From Enterobacter sp. R4-368 (GTDB taxonomy: Bacteria > Pseudomonadota > Gammaproteobacteria > Enterobacterales > Enterobacteriaceae), in contig NC_021500.1 in NCBI RefSeq assembly GCF_000410515.1, positions 1,302,001-1,366,000 on the forward strand: DNA of 64,000 bases, in the 5' to 3' direction. Positions 63,009 through 64,000 of the stretch are shown in pieces. A model generated the notes under the pieces. The model searched no databases. It was not told where the DNA came from and worked only from the letters and a program-made list of their open reading frames with translations. The position numbers and the translations under genes are program-made. Position 1 is the stretch's first letter. Each line of letters begins with the position of its first letter.

Positions 63009-64000
63009 TTAGCTACGACGCGCCAGCACGTCGGCATGGTGACGTTTCTCGCCAATCATCACGATAACCAGCAGTAAAACCGCCAGAATGCTGCCGCCAA
63101 TCATCACTATAAAGCCGCCATCCCAGCCGAAGAAATCAACGGTATAGCCAACAATGGCGCTGGCGGCGACAGAACCGCCAAGATAGCCAAACAAGCCGGT
63201 AAAGCCCGCCGCCGTACCCGCCGCTTTTTTCGGTGCCAGCTCCAGCGCATGCAGACCAATCAACATCACCGGGCCATAAATCAGGAAGCCGATGATGATC
63301 ATACAAGCCATATCCACGGTCGGGTTACCCGCCGGGTTCAACCAGTAAACGATAGTCGCAATGGTCACCAGCGTCATAAAGAACACGCCCGTTGCACCGC
63401 GATTACCGCGGAAGACTTTATCCGACATCCAGCCACACAGCAGCGTGCCGGGAATACCCGCATATTCATAGAAGAAATAGGCCCACGAGGATTTATCCAG
63501 CGCGAAGTGTTTCACCTCTTTCAGGTAAGTCGGCGACCAGTCGAGAATGCCGTAGCGCAGCAGGTAAACAAAAACGTTCGCGACCGCGATATACCACAAC
63601 AGTTTGTTCGGCAGGATGTACTGCATGAAAATCTGTTTGGCGGACAACTCTTCTTCGTGCTTGTCGCTGTAATCATCCGGGTAGTCGTTTTTGTACTCTT
63701 CAATCGGCGGTAAGCCGCAGGATTGTGGCGTATCGCGCATCAGTGCGAACGCAAGAATCGCCACCAGAATCGCGCCAAACGCGGGCATATATAACGCCGC
63801 GTGCCAGTCGTTAAACCATGCCATCCCCAGCAGGAACAGCAGCGGAGGAATGCCACCACCGACGTTATGCGCACAGTTCCACACCGACACAATGCCGCCG
63901 CGCTCTTTTTGCGACCACCAGTGCACCATAGTGCGCCCACACGGCGGCCAGCCCATCCCCTGGAACCAGCCGCACAGGAACAGCAGCACAAACATGACCA
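63009..64000 (-). CDS. glpT: Glycerol-3-phosphate:phosphate antiporter (partial, N-terminus outside window)
   Basis: C-terminal ~330 residues of GlpT, a 12-helix MFS antiporter that imports G3P (and fosfomycin) against phosphate. The visible part starts in the N-terminal domain ([20 protein letters not shown], helix 4) and runs through the central cytoplasmic loop ([14 protein letters not shown]) and helices 7-12. It ends with [13 protein letters not shown]. The frame is open to the window edge. Followed closely by glpQ. Confidence 0.95.
   Translation of the reverse strand, partial: VMFVLLFLCGWFQGMGWPPCGRTMVHWWSQKERGGIVSVWNCAHNVGGGIPPLLFLLGMAWFNDWHAALYMPAFGAILVAILAFALMRDTPQSCGLPPIEEYKNDYPDDYSDKHEEELSAKQIFMQYILPNKLLWYIAVANVFVYLLRYGILDWSPTYLKEVKHFALDKSSWAYFFYEYAGIPGTLLCGWMSDKVFRGNRGATGVFFMTLVTIATIVYWLNPAGNPTVDMACMIIIGFLIYGPVMLIGLHALELAPKKAAGTAAGFTGLFGYLGGSVAASAIVGYTVDFFGWDGGFIVMIGGSILAVLLLVIVMIGEKRHHADVLARRS

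Overview
The window is enterobacterial chromosome. Its right 28 kb (about 36.6-64 kb) carries the core order mqo ... yojI-alkB-ada-apbE-ompC-micF-rcsDB-rcsC-gyrA-ubiG-nrdAB-yfaE-glpQT. The order follows Escherichia coli, but no ato, yfaL or inaA genes lie between these loci, and a SulP-type permease and an MgtE-type magnesium channel sit between mqo and yojI. This fits an Enterobacter/Kosakonia-type genus better than Escherichia itself; the genus call is inference.

Region 1 (1 to about 24.24 kb) is most of a lambdoid prophage whose left end lies outside the window. From the right: tyrosine integrase, excisionase, early left-operon genes (including a TGT/DpdA-like protein), a structured leader RNA behind PL, CI repressor with repeated 16-bp operators, Cro, a CII-type regulator, a small DUF4222 gene, an O-like replication protein with five 15-bp iterons inside its gene, a fused C5-cytosine/N6-adenine methyltransferase, a LexA-like HTH protein, RusA, a KilAC antirepressor-like protein, a DUF968 protein and a Q antiterminator. 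Then come a second DNA methyltransferase, two holin-like proteins, endolysin, the Rz/Rz1 spanin pair, glycosyltransferase-like genes, an HNH endonuclease and both terminase subunits. Four AT-rich cargo genes interrupt this plan: a KAP-family P-loop NTPase, an unknown 149-aa gene, and a TPR-like/HEPN-like pair between int and the attachment site. The prophage ends in a 48-nt copy of the 3' end of tRNA-Pro(GGG) (proL).

Region 2 (about 24.24-36.4 kb) is an AT-rich island between that proL fragment and a degenerate second copy of the proL 3' end near 36.39 kb. It holds what looks like one long leftward operon. It opens with a 56-aa peptide gene having a double-glycine leader, then a weak terminator-like hairpin, MacA-like adaptor, MacB-like ABC transporter, NodT/TolC-type outer-membrane lipoprotein, FabF-like ketosynthase, MaoC-like hydratase, acyl carrier protein, FabG-like reductase, an LpxL/HtrB-like acyltransferase and a C39-peptidase ABC exporter. 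My reading (inference) is a secreted, possibly fatty-acylated double-glycine peptide: the carrier-protein enzymes would build an acyl chain, the acyltransferase would place it, the C39 exporter would cut and export the peptide, and the adaptor/outer-membrane genes would complete the path. I know no described microcin with this gene set. A 21-bp-period tandem repeat lies upstream of the peptide gene.

Region 3 (36.4-64 kb) is core genome: respiratory Mqo, adaptive alkylation repair (ada-alkB), flavinylation (apbE), porin OmpC with its antisense regulator MicF, the Rcs phosphorelay, DNA gyrase A, ubiquinone biosynthesis, the class Ia ribonucleotide reductase operon with DnaA boxes in its promoter, and glycerophosphodiester uptake.
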